Source: DTU089 sp964421815
GTDB lineage: Bacteria; Bacillota; Clostridia; Oscillospirales; Acutalibacteraceae
Length of the DNA stretch: 64,000 nt
NCBI GenBank assembly: GCA_964421815.1
Contig: CAYQYT010000004.1
Location: forward strand, 1 to 64,000
Direction of reading: 5' to 3'
Part shown: in pieces, positions 24,368-33,698 of the stretch
How the letters are laid out: each line of letters begins with the position of its first letter
Position numbering within the stretch: position 1 is the first letter of the stretch
The notes under the pieces: generated by a model
The model's database searches: none
What the model saw: only the letters and a program-made list of their open reading frames with translations
What the model was told of the DNA's origin: nothing
Position numbers and translations under genes: made by a program

Positions 24368-24399
24368 TAAAAAAGACACCAATCTTTCGATTGATGTCT
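24368..24399 (-). terminator. Intrinsic terminator of the PAP2 gene
   Basis: On the minus strand AGACATCAATC-GAAA-GATTGGTGTCT forms an 11-bp stem (one A-C mismatch) with a GAAA loop, followed by six T's. Confidence 0.85.
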
Positions 24400-24446
24400 A
24401 TATTTTCACCTTTGCAAAACTACAAATGTATTGTTGCTCCGATTTT

Positions 24447-25088
24447 TTAGTCAGAAATGATTTTCTTATTTAATTTCTTTTCAATAGCGGGTACTACCTT
24501 GGGTACAAGGAGTTTTGTTACAAGCAGATAACCGATAAGGCCGCCTACTAAACCGACTACCGCACCAACGATAACGTCCGTGGGGTAATGAACATGAACG
24601 TAAATTCTTGAGAAAGCGATAAGGAAAGAAAGTACGAACGCGGGAATACCGATTGCCAGTTTCTTATTCTTGCAACCAAGCAACAACGCAAATGCGGCGC
24701 CGATTGAAGAAGACGAGTGACCCGAGGGGAACGACCAACTGCTGCTCTTATCAATAAGGGCGGGCCATACGTATTCGTAGCCGGCATTTGTCCAAACTGA
24801 CGGGTCAATGTTGTAGGGTCTGGGTCTTTCGATAATGTTTTTAAGGCAAACATTGTTAATAAGGGACGCACAGAGCAAGCCCGCAAACATAAGAATACCT
24901 AATTTCCTTGTTTTCTTGGGGATGAGCAAGCAAATGCCCAATACCCACCAGATAATACCCGGCGCATCACCGAGATGGGTGATGAATGTCATAATAACAT
25001 CCAAAACAGGATTCATAATACTGTCAACGAATTGGTAAACCGCAACGTCAATGCCCACTATGAAATCATTCAAAAAGAATTCTGCCAT
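24447..25088 (-). CDS. PAP2 family membrane phosphatase
   Basis: A 213-residue integral membrane enzyme with about five to six helices. All three lipid-phosphatase motifs are present: 'KNIIERPRP' (residues 83-91), 'PSGH' (121-124, catalytic His) and 'SRIYVHVHYPTD' (160-171, nucleophile His167). Relatives dephosphorylate undecaprenyl diphosphate (BcrC), phosphatidic acid or phosphatidylglycerol phosphate at the outer face. The extra helix order and the 'HLGDAPGIIWWVLGICLL' N-terminus are those of the YodM/PgpB-like group. A BcrC-like role in carrier-lipid recycling is possible but not shown. It is monocistronic with its own promoter and terminator. Confidence 0.92.
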   Translation of the reverse strand: MAEFFLNDFIVGIDVAVYQFVDSIMNPVLDVIMTFITHLGDAPGIIWWVLGICLLIPKKTRKLGILMFAGLLCASLINNVCLKNIIERPRPYNIDPSVWTNAGYEYVWPALIDKSSSWSFPSGHSSSSIGAAFALLLGCKNKKLAIGIPAFVLSFLIAFSRIYVHVHYPTDVIVGAVVGLVGGLIGYLLVTKLLVPKVVPAIEKKLNKKIISD

Positions 25089-25118
25089 AATTGCCTCCTA
25101 TATGTATAATATACAAAT

Positions 25119-25147
25119 ATTTTACTATTTTATATTGTAAAAGTCAA
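25119..25147 (-). promoter_or_regulatory. Sigma-A promoter for the PAP2 gene
   Basis: On the minus strand TTGACT (25142-25147), 17-base spacer, TAAAAT (25119-25124), followed by an AGGAGG ribosome site. Confidence 0.75.
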
Positions 25148-25205
25148 TAAAAAATGCCTTAAAGTTTAAAGTCTGAAACAGTTTCGGAAACAGTACCCCA
25201 ATAAA

Positions 25206-25237
25206 TAAAAAACAGAGAGCAGTCGAAACTGCTCTCC
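25206..25237 (-). terminator. Intrinsic terminator of tuf
   Basis: On the minus strand GAGAGCAGT-TTCG-ACTGCTCTC forms a stable stem with a TTCG loop, followed by GTTTTTTATTT. It lies 20 bases past the tuf stop. Confidence 0.9.
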
Positions 25238-25257
25238 GGGTATTATGCAAATAGAAA

Positions 25258-26460
25258 TTATTCAAGAATTTCTGTAACTGCACCTGAACCAACTGTTCTA
25301 CCACCTTCACGGATAGCAAAACGAAGACCCTTTTCAATAGCGATGGGAGTGATGAGTTCAACATTCATCTCAACGTTATCGCCGGGCATGCACATTTCTG
25401 TACCTTCGGGAAGGCTGATAGTACCTGTAACGTCAGTTGTTCTGAAGAAGAACTGAGGTCTGTAATTGTTGAAGAAAGGTGTATGACGGCCGCCCTCATC
25501 TTTAGAAAGAACGTAAACCTGACCTTTGAATTTTGTGTGAGGTTTAATTGAACCGGGTTTGCAAAGAACCTGACCACGTTCAATACCTTTTCTGTCGATA
25601 CCACGAAGAAGAGCACCGATGTTGTCGCCTGCCTCAGCATAGTCGAGGAGTTTGTGGAACATTTCAACACCTGTACAAACAGTCTTGCTGCTTTCTTCTT
25701 TAAGACCAACGATTTCGAGTTCGTCACCAACACGAAGCTGACCACGTTCAACTCTACCTGTTGCAACAGTACCACGACCTGTGATTGTGAATACGTCTTC
25801 AACGGGCATAAGGAAGGGAAGGTCTGCCATACGGTCGGGAGTGGGGATGTAGCTGTCAACTGCATCCATGAGTTCAAGGATGGGAGCATAAACAGGATCA
25901 GCGAGATCTGTTGAAGCAGAGTCAAGAGCCTGGAATGCAGAACCTTTGATGATGGGAGTATCATCGCCGGGGAACTCATAAGAATCAAGAGTCTCACGAA
26001 CTTCCATTTCAACGAGTTCAAGGAGTTCGGGGTCATCTACGAGGTCGCATTTGTTAAGGAATACAACGATGTAGGGAACGCCAACCTGACGAGCAAGAAG
26101 AAGGTGCTCTTTGGTCTGAGCCATAGGACCGTCTGTTGCAGCGATAACAAGGATAGCACCGTCCATCTGTGCAGCACCGGTGATCATGTTCTTGATATAG
26201 TCAGCATGGCCGGGGCAGTCAACGTGAGCATAGTGACGAGCGTCTGTCTCGTACTCAACGTGAGCGGTGTTAATTGTGATACCACGCTCTCTTTCTTCGG
26301 GAGCCTTATCGATGTTTGCATAGTCTTCAAACTGTGCATAGCCCTTGAGAGAAAGAGTTTTTGTGATAGCAGCTGTAAGAGTTGTTTTACCGTGGTCAAC
26401 GTGGCCGATAGTACCAATGTTAACGTGGGGCTTAGTTCTTTCGAATTTCTGTTTAGCCAT
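25258..26460 (-). CDS. tuf: Translation elongation factor Tu
   Basis: A 400-residue GTPase with the G-domain motifs 'GHVDHGKT' (about residue 19), 'RGITI' (switch I), 'DCPGHADY' (switch II) and 'NKCD' (about residue 136). Domains II and III run from about residue 210 to the end with 'GRGTVATGRVERG' and the C-terminal 'GGRTVGSG'. It delivers aminoacyl-tRNA to the ribosome. It has its own promoter 40 bases upstream although it follows fusA, which is common. Length and motifs are ordinary, and there is a GGAGG ribosome site. Confidence 0.99.
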   Translation of the reverse strand: MAKQKFERTKPHVNIGTIGHVDHGKTTLTAAITKTLSLKGYAQFEDYANIDKAPEERERGITINTAHVEYETDARHYAHVDCPGHADYIKNMITGAAQMDGAILVIAATDGPMAQTKEHLLLARQVGVPYIVVFLNKCDLVDDPELLELVEMEVRETLDSYEFPGDDTPIIKGSAFQALDSASTDLADPVYAPILELMDAVDSYIPTPDRMADLPFLMPVEDVFTITGRGTVATGRVERGQLRVGDELEIVGLKEESSKTVCTGVEMFHKLLDYAEAGDNIGALLRGIDRKGIERGQVLCKPGSIKPHTKFKGQVYVLSKDEGGRHTPFFNNYRPQFFFRTTDVTGTISLPEGTEMCMPGDNVEMNVELITPIAIEKGLRFAIREGGRTVGSGAVTEILE

Positions 26461-26502
26461 TGGAAATTTCCTCCTTTAATTTAAGCATAATTTCACGATA
26501 TA

Positions 26503-26531
26503 ATATTATCAAATATATCGTAATAATTCAA
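26503..26531 (-). promoter_or_regulatory. Internal promoter for tuf
   Basis: On the minus strand TTGAAT (26526-26531), 17-base spacer, TAATAT (26503-26508). An 8-bp inverted repeat, ACGATATA (26495-26502) and TATATCGT (26514-26521), spans the -10 and spacer. Confidence 0.7.
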
Positions 26532-26578
26532 TAGTTTTTTGAAAAATCTTACTAAAAACGCAGAATCAGGCTACATTT

Positions 26579-28654
26579 TTAGTTTTTTGCTCTTTCGTCC
26601 ATAATCTTTTCAGCAATGTTTCTGGGAACGGGCTGATAGTGGCTGGGTTCCATAACGTACTGACCGCGGCCCTGTGTTTTGGAACGGAGGTCGGTAGCGT
26701 AACCGAACATTTCTGAAAGCGGAACATGTGCAATAATTTCAACAGCACCGTTTCTGTCTTCCTGACCCTGGGGAAGTCCGCGACGGGAAGTAAGGTCACC
26801 GAGAACATCACCGATGTAGTCATTGGGAACAACAACGGAAACCTTCATAACGGGCTCCATAAGAACGGGAGCAGCTTTTCTCATAGCCTCTTTGAAAGCC
26901 ATTGAACCTGCGGTCTTGAAGGCAAGCTCGGAAGAGTCAACCTCGTGGTAAGAACCGTCATAAAGAGTAACTTTAACGTCAACAACGTTGTAACCTGCAA
27001 GAACACCGGAGAGCATTGCGCCCTTGATACCTGCTTCTGCAGGACCGATGAATTCCTTCGGGATAGCACCGCCGACGATTGAGTTAACAAATTCGTAACC
27101 CTTGCCTTCGTTGGGCTCGATACGAATTTTAACATGACCGTACTGACCGTGACCACCGGACTGACGTGCAAACTTGGTGTCTGCGGAAGCTTCCTGGGTG
27201 ATTGTTTCTCTGTAAGCAACCTGGGGTTTACCTACGTTAGCTTCAACTCTGAATTCACGAAGAAGTCTGTCAACGATGATTTCAAGGTGGAGTTCACCCA
27301 TACCGGCGATAATTGTCTGTCCTGTTTCTTCATCTGTGTAGCATTTGAAAGTAGGATCTTCCTCTGCAAGTTTTGCAAGAGCAATACCCATTTTTTCCTG
27401 ACCTGCTTTGGTCTTGGGCTCAATAGCAACACGGATAACGGGCTCGGGGAATTCCATTGATTCGAGAATAATAGGATGATTCTTATCACAAAGAGTATCA
27501 CCTGTTGTAGTTCTCTTAATACCAACGGCAGCAGCAATATCACCTGCATAACAGCAGTCGATATCTTTACGGTCGTTAGCGTGCATCTGAAGAATTCTAC
27601 CGATTCTTTCGTTGTCATCTTTTACTGAGTTATATACGGTGGAGCCTGTTTCAAGCTTACCGGAATAAACTCTGAAATAGCAAAGTTTACCAACAAAGGG
27701 GTCAGTTGCAATTTTGAAAGCAAGAGCTGCGAAAGGACCTTCGTCACTGGATTCGCGAACTTCTTCCTCTTCAGTATTGGGGTTAACACCCTTGATAGCT
27801 TCGATATCCGTAGGAGCGGGCATATAGTCAACAACCGCGTCAAGAAGCTTCTGAACACCTTTGTTCTTGTAAGATGTGCCGCAAACAATCGGAACCATGT
27901 CGTTGGCAATAGTGGCTTTTCTGATGCATTTTTTGATTTCGTCAACTGTAAGTTCTTCGCCATCAAAATATTTCATCATAAGCTCATCGTCTTGCTCAGC
28001 AACATGCTCGATGAGTTCGGCACGATATTTTTCTGCAAGTTCCTTCATATCTTCGGGAATTTCTTCGATTCTGATGTCTTTTCCGAGGTCATCGTAGTAC
28101 ATAACCGCGTTCATTTCGACAAGGTCGATGATTCCCTTGAAAGAAGATTCAACACCGATGGGAAGCTGAATCGGTACAGCGTTACATTTAAGTCTGTCCT
28201 TTACCATGTTGAGAACATTGTAGAAGTCAGCGCCCAAGATATCCATCTTGTTAACATAAATCATACGCGGAACTTTGTATTTATCAGCCTGTCTCCAAAC
28301 AGTTTCTGACTGGGGCTCAACACCGCCCTTAGCACAGAGAACCGTAACAGAACCGTCAAGAACACGAAGTGAACGCTCAACTTCAACTGTGAAGTCAACG
28401 TGACCGGGAGTGTCAATAATGTTGATTCTGTTGCCGTTCCAGAAACAAGTAGTTGCAGCAGAGGTAATTGTGATACCTCTCTCCTGTTCCTGTGCCATCC
28501 AGTCCATTGTAGCAGCACCGTCATGTGTTTCACCTAATTTATGGTTAACACCGGTATAGAAAAGGATACGCTCTGTTGTTGTGGTTTTACCCGCATCAAT
28601 GTGAGCCATGATACCGATATTTCTGGTCTGCTGTAAAGATACCTGTCTTGGCAT
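26579..28654 (-). CDS. fusA: Translation elongation factor G
   Basis: A 691-residue translocation GTPase. G1 'AHIDAGKTTTTERIL' (about residue 17), G2 'RGITITSA', G3 'DTPGHVDF' and G4 'NKMD' (about residue 138) are intact. Domains II-V follow with 'GMGELHLEI' (domain III/IV border) and 'GRGQYVMEPSHYQPVP' near the C-terminus. The length matches the canonical EF-G of Firmicutes rather than the ribosome-protection or EF-G2 forms. It is third in the str operon, 42 bases after rpsG. Confidence 0.99.
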   Translation of the reverse strand: MPRQVSLQQTRNIGIMAHIDAGKTTTTERILFYTGVNHKLGETHDGAATMDWMAQEQERGITITSAATTCFWNGNRINIIDTPGHVDFTVEVERSLRVLDGSVTVLCAKGGVEPQSETVWRQADKYKVPRMIYVNKMDILGADFYNVLNMVKDRLKCNAVPIQLPIGVESSFKGIIDLVEMNAVMYYDDLGKDIRIEEIPEDMKELAEKYRAELIEHVAEQDDELMMKYFDGEELTVDEIKKCIRKATIANDMVPIVCGTSYKNKGVQKLLDAVVDYMPAPTDIEAIKGVNPNTEEEEVRESSDEGPFAALAFKIATDPFVGKLCYFRVYSGKLETGSTVYNSVKDDNERIGRILQMHANDRKDIDCCYAGDIAAAVGIKRTTTGDTLCDKNHPIILESMEFPEPVIRVAIEPKTKAGQEKMGIALAKLAEEDPTFKCYTDEETGQTIIAGMGELHLEIIVDRLLREFRVEANVGKPQVAYRETITQEASADTKFARQSGGHGQYGHVKIRIEPNEGKGYEFVNSIVGGAIPKEFIGPAEAGIKGAMLSGVLAGYNVVDVKVTLYDGSYHEVDSSELAFKTAGSMAFKEAMRKAAPVLMEPVMKVSVVVPNDYIGDVLGDLTSRRGLPQGQEDRNGAVEIIAHVPLSEMFGYATDLRSKTQGRGQYVMEPSHYQPVPRNIAEKIMDERAKN

Positions 28655-28696
28655 AATATCCTCCGAATAATAGTTAGAATATTCAAACGGTTAAAA

Positions 28697-29167
28697 TTAC
28701 CATCTGAAATGTGCAAATGCTTTGTTTGCTTCTGCATTCTTATGCATGTCTTCTTTTTTCTTGAAGGCAGCACCCATAGAATTAGTAGCATCCATAATTT
28801 CGTTAGCAAGTCTTTCCTTTGCAGTTCTTTCGGAACGCAGACGGGCATAACTTGAAATCCAACGAAGACCGAGTGTTTCACGTCTTTCGGGACGAACATC
28901 GATCGGAACTTGGTAAGTAGCACCGCCGATACGACGAGCCTTTACCTCGAGAACGGGCATAACATTTTCCATTGCAGCTTCGAAAACTTCAAGGGGTTCT
29001 TTGCCTGTCTGTTCTCTGATGATATCAAAAGCGTCGTAAACGATTTTCTGTGCGACACCTTTCTTACCATCTAACATTACATTGTTAATAAGCCTTGTAA
29101 CAAGCTTTGAGTTGTAAAGCGGATCCGGCAAAACATCACGTTTTGCAATCTTGCCTCTTCTTGGCAC
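28697..29167 (-). CDS. rpsG: 30S ribosomal protein S7
   Basis: A 156-residue protein. I choose GTG 29167 ('VPRRGKIAKRDVLPDPLYNS'), which gives the standard S7 length and N-terminus and has AAGGAGG nine bases upstream. An in-frame ATG at 29185 would lie before that ribosome site. Visible family blocks are 'MLDGKKGVAQKIVYDAFD', 'VPIDVRPERRETLGLRWI' and the C-terminal 'KKEDMHKNAEANKAFAHFRW'. It nucleates assembly of the 30S head and, in characterised bacteria, can repress its own operon by binding the intercistronic region. That regulation was not checked here. Confidence 0.98.
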   Translation of the reverse strand: MPRRGKIAKRDVLPDPLYNSKLVTRLINNVMLDGKKGVAQKIVYDAFDIIREQTGKEPLEVFEAAMENVMPVLEVKARRIGGATYQVPIDVRPERRETLGLRWISSYARLRSERTAKERLANEIMDATNSMGAAFKKKEDMHKNAEANKAFAHFRW

Positions 29168-29334
29168 TTCGCTTCCCTCCTTCATATAAATGATATCTTA
29201 GGTACTCGAGTGACTATGCTTCCCGTGGCGCCAATGGGCATTTACAACTCATATAGTTATAAAAATACTCACCATTGGTTGAATAAATTCAGCCTGCAAG
29301 AAGATTTGTCCTTGAATAATAAAGTTTGGTAAAA

Positions 29335-29757
29335 TTATTTTTTACCGGCTTTGGGACGTTTTGCACCGTATTTTGAACGGCTCTGCATTCTGTTAGCAAC
29401 GCCCTGGGCATCAAGTGTGCCCCTGATGATGTGGTAACGCACACCGGGAAGGTCCTTAACACGACCGCCACGAATGAGAACCACACTATGCTCCTGAAGA
29501 TTGTGACCCACGCCGGGAATGTAAGCAGAAACTTCGATTCCGTTTGTGAGACGAACTCTGGCGAGCTTTCTGAGCGCTGAGTTAGGCTTTTTAGGTGTAT
29601 CAGTCTTAACAACTGTGCAAACACCGCGCTTCTGAGGAGAATTGTTATCTGTTAAAACATTCTTCTTAGAGTTAAGACCTTTACCCAGAGCAGGAGCTTT
29701 TGACTTCTTTTCGAGAGTTGATCTTCCGCTGCGAACGAGCTGATTAAACGTAGGCAA
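29335..29757 (-). CDS. rpsL: 30S ribosomal protein S12
   Basis: A 140-residue protein, the first gene of the str operon, with GGAGG upstream. Family blocks: 'MPTFNQLVRSGR', 'TPKKPNSALRKLARVRLTNG' (containing the Lys at the streptomycin-sensitivity position), 'PGVGHNLQEHSVVLIRGGRV' and 'GVRYHIIRGTLDAQGV'. It sits in the decoding centre. The 'KPNSA' lysine is wild type, which predicts streptomycin sensitivity at this locus. No gene for an L7Ae-like protein separates it from rpoC, unlike in Bacillus. Confidence 0.99.
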   Translation of the reverse strand: MPTFNQLVRSGRSTLEKKSKAPALGKGLNSKKNVLTDNNSPQKRGVCTVVKTDTPKKPNSALRKLARVRLTNGIEVSAYIPGVGHNLQEHSVVLIRGGRVKDLPGVRYHIIRGTLDAQGVANRMQSRSKYGAKRPKAGKK

Positions 29758-29831
29758 GTATTTTCACCTCCAATATAAATATAGGTTGAATACGGGATTA
29801 GGGCAGACCTATCCCATACAGACCAAGTACT

Positions 29832-29860
29832 AATTTAACATTTCACACACATTTTGTCAA
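29832..29860 (-). promoter_or_regulatory. Promoter of the str operon (rpsL-rpsG-fusA)
   Basis: On the minus strand a perfect TTGACA (29855-29860), 17-base spacer, TAAATT (29832-29837), 75 bases before rpsL. It lies after the rpoC terminator, so rpoBC and str are separate units. Confidence 0.8.
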
Positions 29861-29999
29861 CAGTTTTACCAAACTTTTTTAAAAAACTTTGGTAAATAAC
29901 ACAAATTTCACCTTTTTAAGTTTTTTCTGTGCAACCCACAGGGTTTTATTTTTCTGCAAAAAAGTTTTATACCCTATTAACCCCGCCGTTAACCGAATA

Positions 30000-30031
30000 A
30001 AAATGCCGAGCGTACAAAACGGACGCTCGGC
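30000..30031 (-). terminator. Intrinsic terminator of rpoBC
   Basis: On the minus strand GCCGAGCGT (30023-30031) pairs with ACGCTCGGC (30005-30013) around a nine-base loop and is followed by ATTTTTAT, seven bases after the rpoC stop. Confidence 0.9.
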
Positions 30032-30037
30032 TTTTTA

Positions 30038-33000
30038 TTATTCCATGGGAATTTCTATTGAATTAAATACTTCTTCGGGAGCTTTTGTTGATACAACGTC
30101 AACATCGCTGTAACACTTCATACCCGTACCGGAGGGAAGAAGTTTACCGATAATAACATTTTCTTTAAGACCGAGAAGCGGGTCAACCTTACCCTTGATT
30201 GCAGCATCTGTAAGAACTTTTGTAGTTTCCTGGAAAGATGCGGCAGAAAGGAAGGATTCAGTTGCAAGAGATGCTTTGGTAATACCGAGAAGAATCGGAG
30301 ATGCGGTTGCAGGAACAAAGGGCATACCCTCTGCTTCACACCGTGCCTTTGCCTCAGCATTTGCTCTGTTGAGTTCGCGTTTTTCAACGGAAGTACCTTG
30401 AAGAAGATTTGTAGAGCCCGGATCTTCAACCTTAATCTTTCTCATCATCTGACGAACGATAACCTCGATATGCTTGTCATTGATATCAACACCCTGCATA
30501 CGGTAGGTCATCTGAACTTCTTTGATAAGGTAGTTGTGAACAGCATCAACACCGAGAACTGCAAGAACATCATGGGGGTTAACCGCACCTTCTGTAAGAT
30601 GCTGACCCTTTTTAATGTATGTGCCTTCTTGAATTTCCTGACAAATTCTTGCGTCAAAAGGAATAAGATATTTCTTTACATCTTCGTCATTAGTTACAAC
30701 AACGTAATTACTCTTCTTAATTTCCTCAAATGAAACCTTACCGTCGATTTCACTGAGCATTGCAAGAATTTTGGGTTTTCTGCCTTCAAAGAGTTCTTCA
30801 ACACGGGGAAGACCCTGTGTAATATCAGCCTGAGAAGCAACACCACCGGTATGGAATGTTCTCATGGTAAGCTGTGTACCCGGTTCACCGATGGACTGTG
30901 CGGCAATGATACCGACTGCCTCGCCCACTGTAACAGGGCCTGCCGTTGCAAGATTTGAACCATAGCACTTGATACATACGCCGTGGTCACACTCGCAAGT
31001 GAGAAGTGAACGGATTTTAATTTTTCTGTCAGCCTCATTAGGACGGGAGTTAACCATGTCGGCAATTTTCTTTGCCAATTCATCGTTAATCATTGTGTCC
31101 GTATCACAAATGATTTCACCTGTTGCGTCGTCACAGAAATTTTCAAGGAGATATCTGCCTGTAAGACGTTCGCTCAAAGGTTCGATGATATCGTCTCCGT
31201 CCTTAATATCATAAACTTCAAGACCATCACTGCAATGGCAATCTTCCTCGCGGATGATAACTTCCTGTGAAACATCAACAAGACGTCTTGTAAGATAACC
31301 TGAGTCGGCAGTACGAAGAGCCGTATCTGCAAGACCTTTACGGGCACCACGGGATGAAATGAAGTACTCGATAATATTAAGACCTTCACGGTAGTTAGCT
31401 CGAATGGGAATTTCGATTGTTTTACCTGCGGTATTGGCAATAAGTCCACGCATACCTGCCAACTGACGAAGCTGTGAGTCGGAACCACGGGCACCGGAGT
31501 CAAGCATCATAAAGATGGGGTTATATGGATCCATGGCATTGCGAAGTTCTGCCGAAACGTTCTTTGTACAAACCTCCCAAGCCTTAATAATGCTCCTGGA
31601 GCGGTCCTGGGCGGAAAGAAGACCCATCTGGTAATCTTCTTCAATTGTATCAATAAGAGCTTCTGTTTCTGCAAGGAACTGCTTTTTCTTTTCGGGGATT
31701 GTTGCATCACAAACAGCAACCGTAATACCGCTTCGTGTTGAATAGTTGTAACCCTGTTTCTTAATGTTATCAAGAACAACTGCGGATTTAGCAGTACCGT
31801 GAACTCTGATACAGCGTTCAATGATTTTTCCGAGAACCTTTTTGTTAACAAGCTCGTTAATTTCAAGTTTGAACATATTTTCGGGCTTGCTTCTATCAAC
31901 AAATCCGAGATCCTGCGGAACAGGAGTATTAAAAATAACCTTACCGAGAGTTGTTTCAAGGAGTTCTGTATATACCTTGCCGTCAACCTCTTTAGTCATG
32001 CGGATTTTAATAGGAGCGTGAAGACCTAAATCGCCTTCATCATAAGCCATCATAGCCTCGTCAACGTTTCTGAATACCTTTCCGTGGCCCTGTTCTTCGG
32101 GCTTAACAAGAGTAAGGTAGTAAGAACCGAGGATCATATCCTGTGTGGGAACAACAACGGGCTTACCGTCAGAGGGCTTGAGCAAGTTGTTTGCGGCAAG
32201 CATAAGGAATCTTGCTTCCGCCTGTGCCTCTGCGGAAAGAGGTACGTGAACAGCCATCTGGTCACCGTCAAAGTCCGCATTAAAAGCCGTACATACAAGG
32301 GGATGAAGCTTAATGGCTCTACCCTCAACAAGCACGGGCTCAAAAGCCTGAATACCGAGTCTGTGAAGTGTGGGAGCACGGTTGAGCATTACGGGGTGAT
32401 CCTTAATAACAACTTCAAGAGCATCCCAAACCTCAACGCTGGCTCTATCAACCATTTTTCTGGCGGATTTGATATTATTTGCCTTGCCAAGCTCGCAAAG
32501 ACGCTTCATTACAAATGGTTTGAAAAGTTCAATTGCCATTTCTTTCGGAAGACCGCATTGATAAAGCTTGAGTTCAGGACCAACAACGATAACGGAACGG
32601 CCTGAGTAGTCAACACGTTTTCCGAGAAGGTTCTGACGGAAACGACCCTGCTTACCTTTAAGCATATCGGAAAGTGATTTGAGGGCGCGGTTATTGGGGC
32701 CCGTAACGGGTCTGCCGCGACGGCCGTTATCTATAAGAGCATCGACAGCTTCCTGGAGCATCCTCTTTTCGTTGTTAACAATGATGCCGGGAGCACCTAA
32801 TTCAAGGAGCTTCTGAAGACGGTTATTTCTGTTAATAACCCTTCTGTAAAGGTCGTTGAGGTCGGAAGTTGCAAAACGTCCGCCATCAAGCTGAACCATG
32901 GGACGAATATCCGGAGGAATAACCGGAATAGCGTCAAGAATCATCCATTCGGGACGGTTGCCGGAGTTTTTGAATGCCTCTGCAACCTCAAGTCTTTTGA

Positions 33001-33652
33001 GAATACGAACCTTTTTCTGTCCTGCGGCTGTTTCAAGTTCTTTGTGAAGTTCATCGCAAAGAGCCTCAACATCAATCTCGGCAAGAAGCTCTTTGATAGC
33101 TTCGGCACCCATTGCAGCCTTGAAAGAATCACGATCGTATCTTTCTACCATCTCCTCATAGTCTTTTTCGCTGAGAATCTGTTTTTTCTCAAGAGGAGTA
33201 TCACCGGGATCAACAACAATGTACTTTGCAAAATAAAGTACTTTTTCAAGGTCACGGTGTGAAATATCGAGCATAAGTCCCATTCTTGAGGGTGTGCCCT
33301 TAAAGTACCAAATATGTGATACGGGGGCGGCAAGTTCAATGTGACCCATACGCTCACGTCTTACTTTAGCCTTGGTGATTTCTACACCGCAGCGTTCGCA
33401 GACTTTGCCTTTAAAACGAATTTTCTTATATTTTCCGCAATGACATTCCCAGTCCTTTGTAGGTCCGAAAATTTTCTCGCAGAAAAGACCTTCTTTTTCC
33501 GGTTTGAGAGTGCGGTAGTTGATGGTTTCGGGCTTTTTAACCTCACCATAAGACCATTCTCTAATAAGATCCGGAGAAGCGAGTCCTATTTTAATCGATT
33601 CAAAATCTATGTTGTTATCTTCAACAGGTACGTTAACTGAATCGTATGCCAT
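30038..33652 (-). CDS. rpoC: DNA-directed RNA polymerase subunit beta'
   Basis: A 1204-residue catalytic subunit. The N-terminal zinc-binding motif is 'CHCGKYKKIRFKGKVCERCG' (about residues 69-88). The active-site Mg motif 'NADFDGDQM' is complete (about residue 460). The bridge helix and trigger loop lie around 'GEAVGIIAAQSIGEPGTQLT' and 'MRTFHTGG'. A second zinc site is in 'CHCSDG' and 'CECDHGVCIKCYG'. The length is typical of Clostridia without large lineage insertions. It lies 46 bases after rpoB in one operon. Confidence 0.99.
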   Translation of the reverse strand: MAYDSVNVPVEDNNIDFESIKIGLASPDLIREWSYGEVKKPETINYRTLKPEKEGLFCEKIFGPTKDWECHCGKYKKIRFKGKVCERCGVEITKAKVRRERMGHIELAAPVSHIWYFKGTPSRMGLMLDISHRDLEKVLYFAKYIVVDPGDTPLEKKQILSEKDYEEMVERYDRDSFKAAMGAEAIKELLAEIDVEALCDELHKELETAAGQKKVRILKRLEVAEAFKNSGNRPEWMILDAIPVIPPDIRPMVQLDGGRFATSDLNDLYRRVINRNNRLQKLLELGAPGIIVNNEKRMLQEAVDALIDNGRRGRPVTGPNNRALKSLSDMLKGKQGRFRQNLLGKRVDYSGRSVIVVGPELKLYQCGLPKEMAIELFKPFVMKRLCELGKANNIKSARKMVDRASVEVWDALEVVIKDHPVMLNRAPTLHRLGIQAFEPVLVEGRAIKLHPLVCTAFNADFDGDQMAVHVPLSAEAQAEARFLMLAANNLLKPSDGKPVVVPTQDMILGSYYLTLVKPEEQGHGKVFRNVDEAMMAYDEGDLGLHAPIKIRMTKEVDGKVYTELLETTLGKVIFNTPVPQDLGFVDRSKPENMFKLEINELVNKKVLGKIIERCIRVHGTAKSAVVLDNIKKQGYNYSTRSGITVAVCDATIPEKKKQFLAETEALIDTIEEDYQMGLLSAQDRSRSIIKAWEVCTKNVSAELRNAMDPYNPIFMMLDSGARGSDSQLRQLAGMRGLIANTAGKTIEIPIRANYREGLNIIEYFISSRGARKGLADTALRTADSGYLTRRLVDVSQEVIIREEDCHCSDGLEVYDIKDGDDIIEPLSERLTGRYLLENFCDDATGEIICDTDTMINDELAKKIADMVNSRPNEADRKIKIRSLLTCECDHGVCIKCYGSNLATAGPVTVGEAVGIIAAQSIGEPGTQLTMRTFHTGGVASQADITQGLPRVEELFEGRKPKILAMLSEIDGKVSFEEIKKSNYVVVTNDEDVKKYLIPFDARICQEIQEGTYIKKGQHLTEGAVNPHDVLAVLGVDAVHNYLIKEVQMTYRMQGVDINDKHIEVIVRQMMRKIKVEDPGSTNLLQGTSVEKRELNRANAEAKARCEAEGMPFVPATASPILLGITKASLATESFLSAASFQETTKVLTDAAIKGKVDPLLGLKENVIIGKLLPSGTGMKCYSDVDVVSTKAPEEVFNSIEIPME

Positions 33653-33698
33653 ATATGATTAACCCTTCTTCCTATTCAATGATGTCAGTCAGTAGTTC

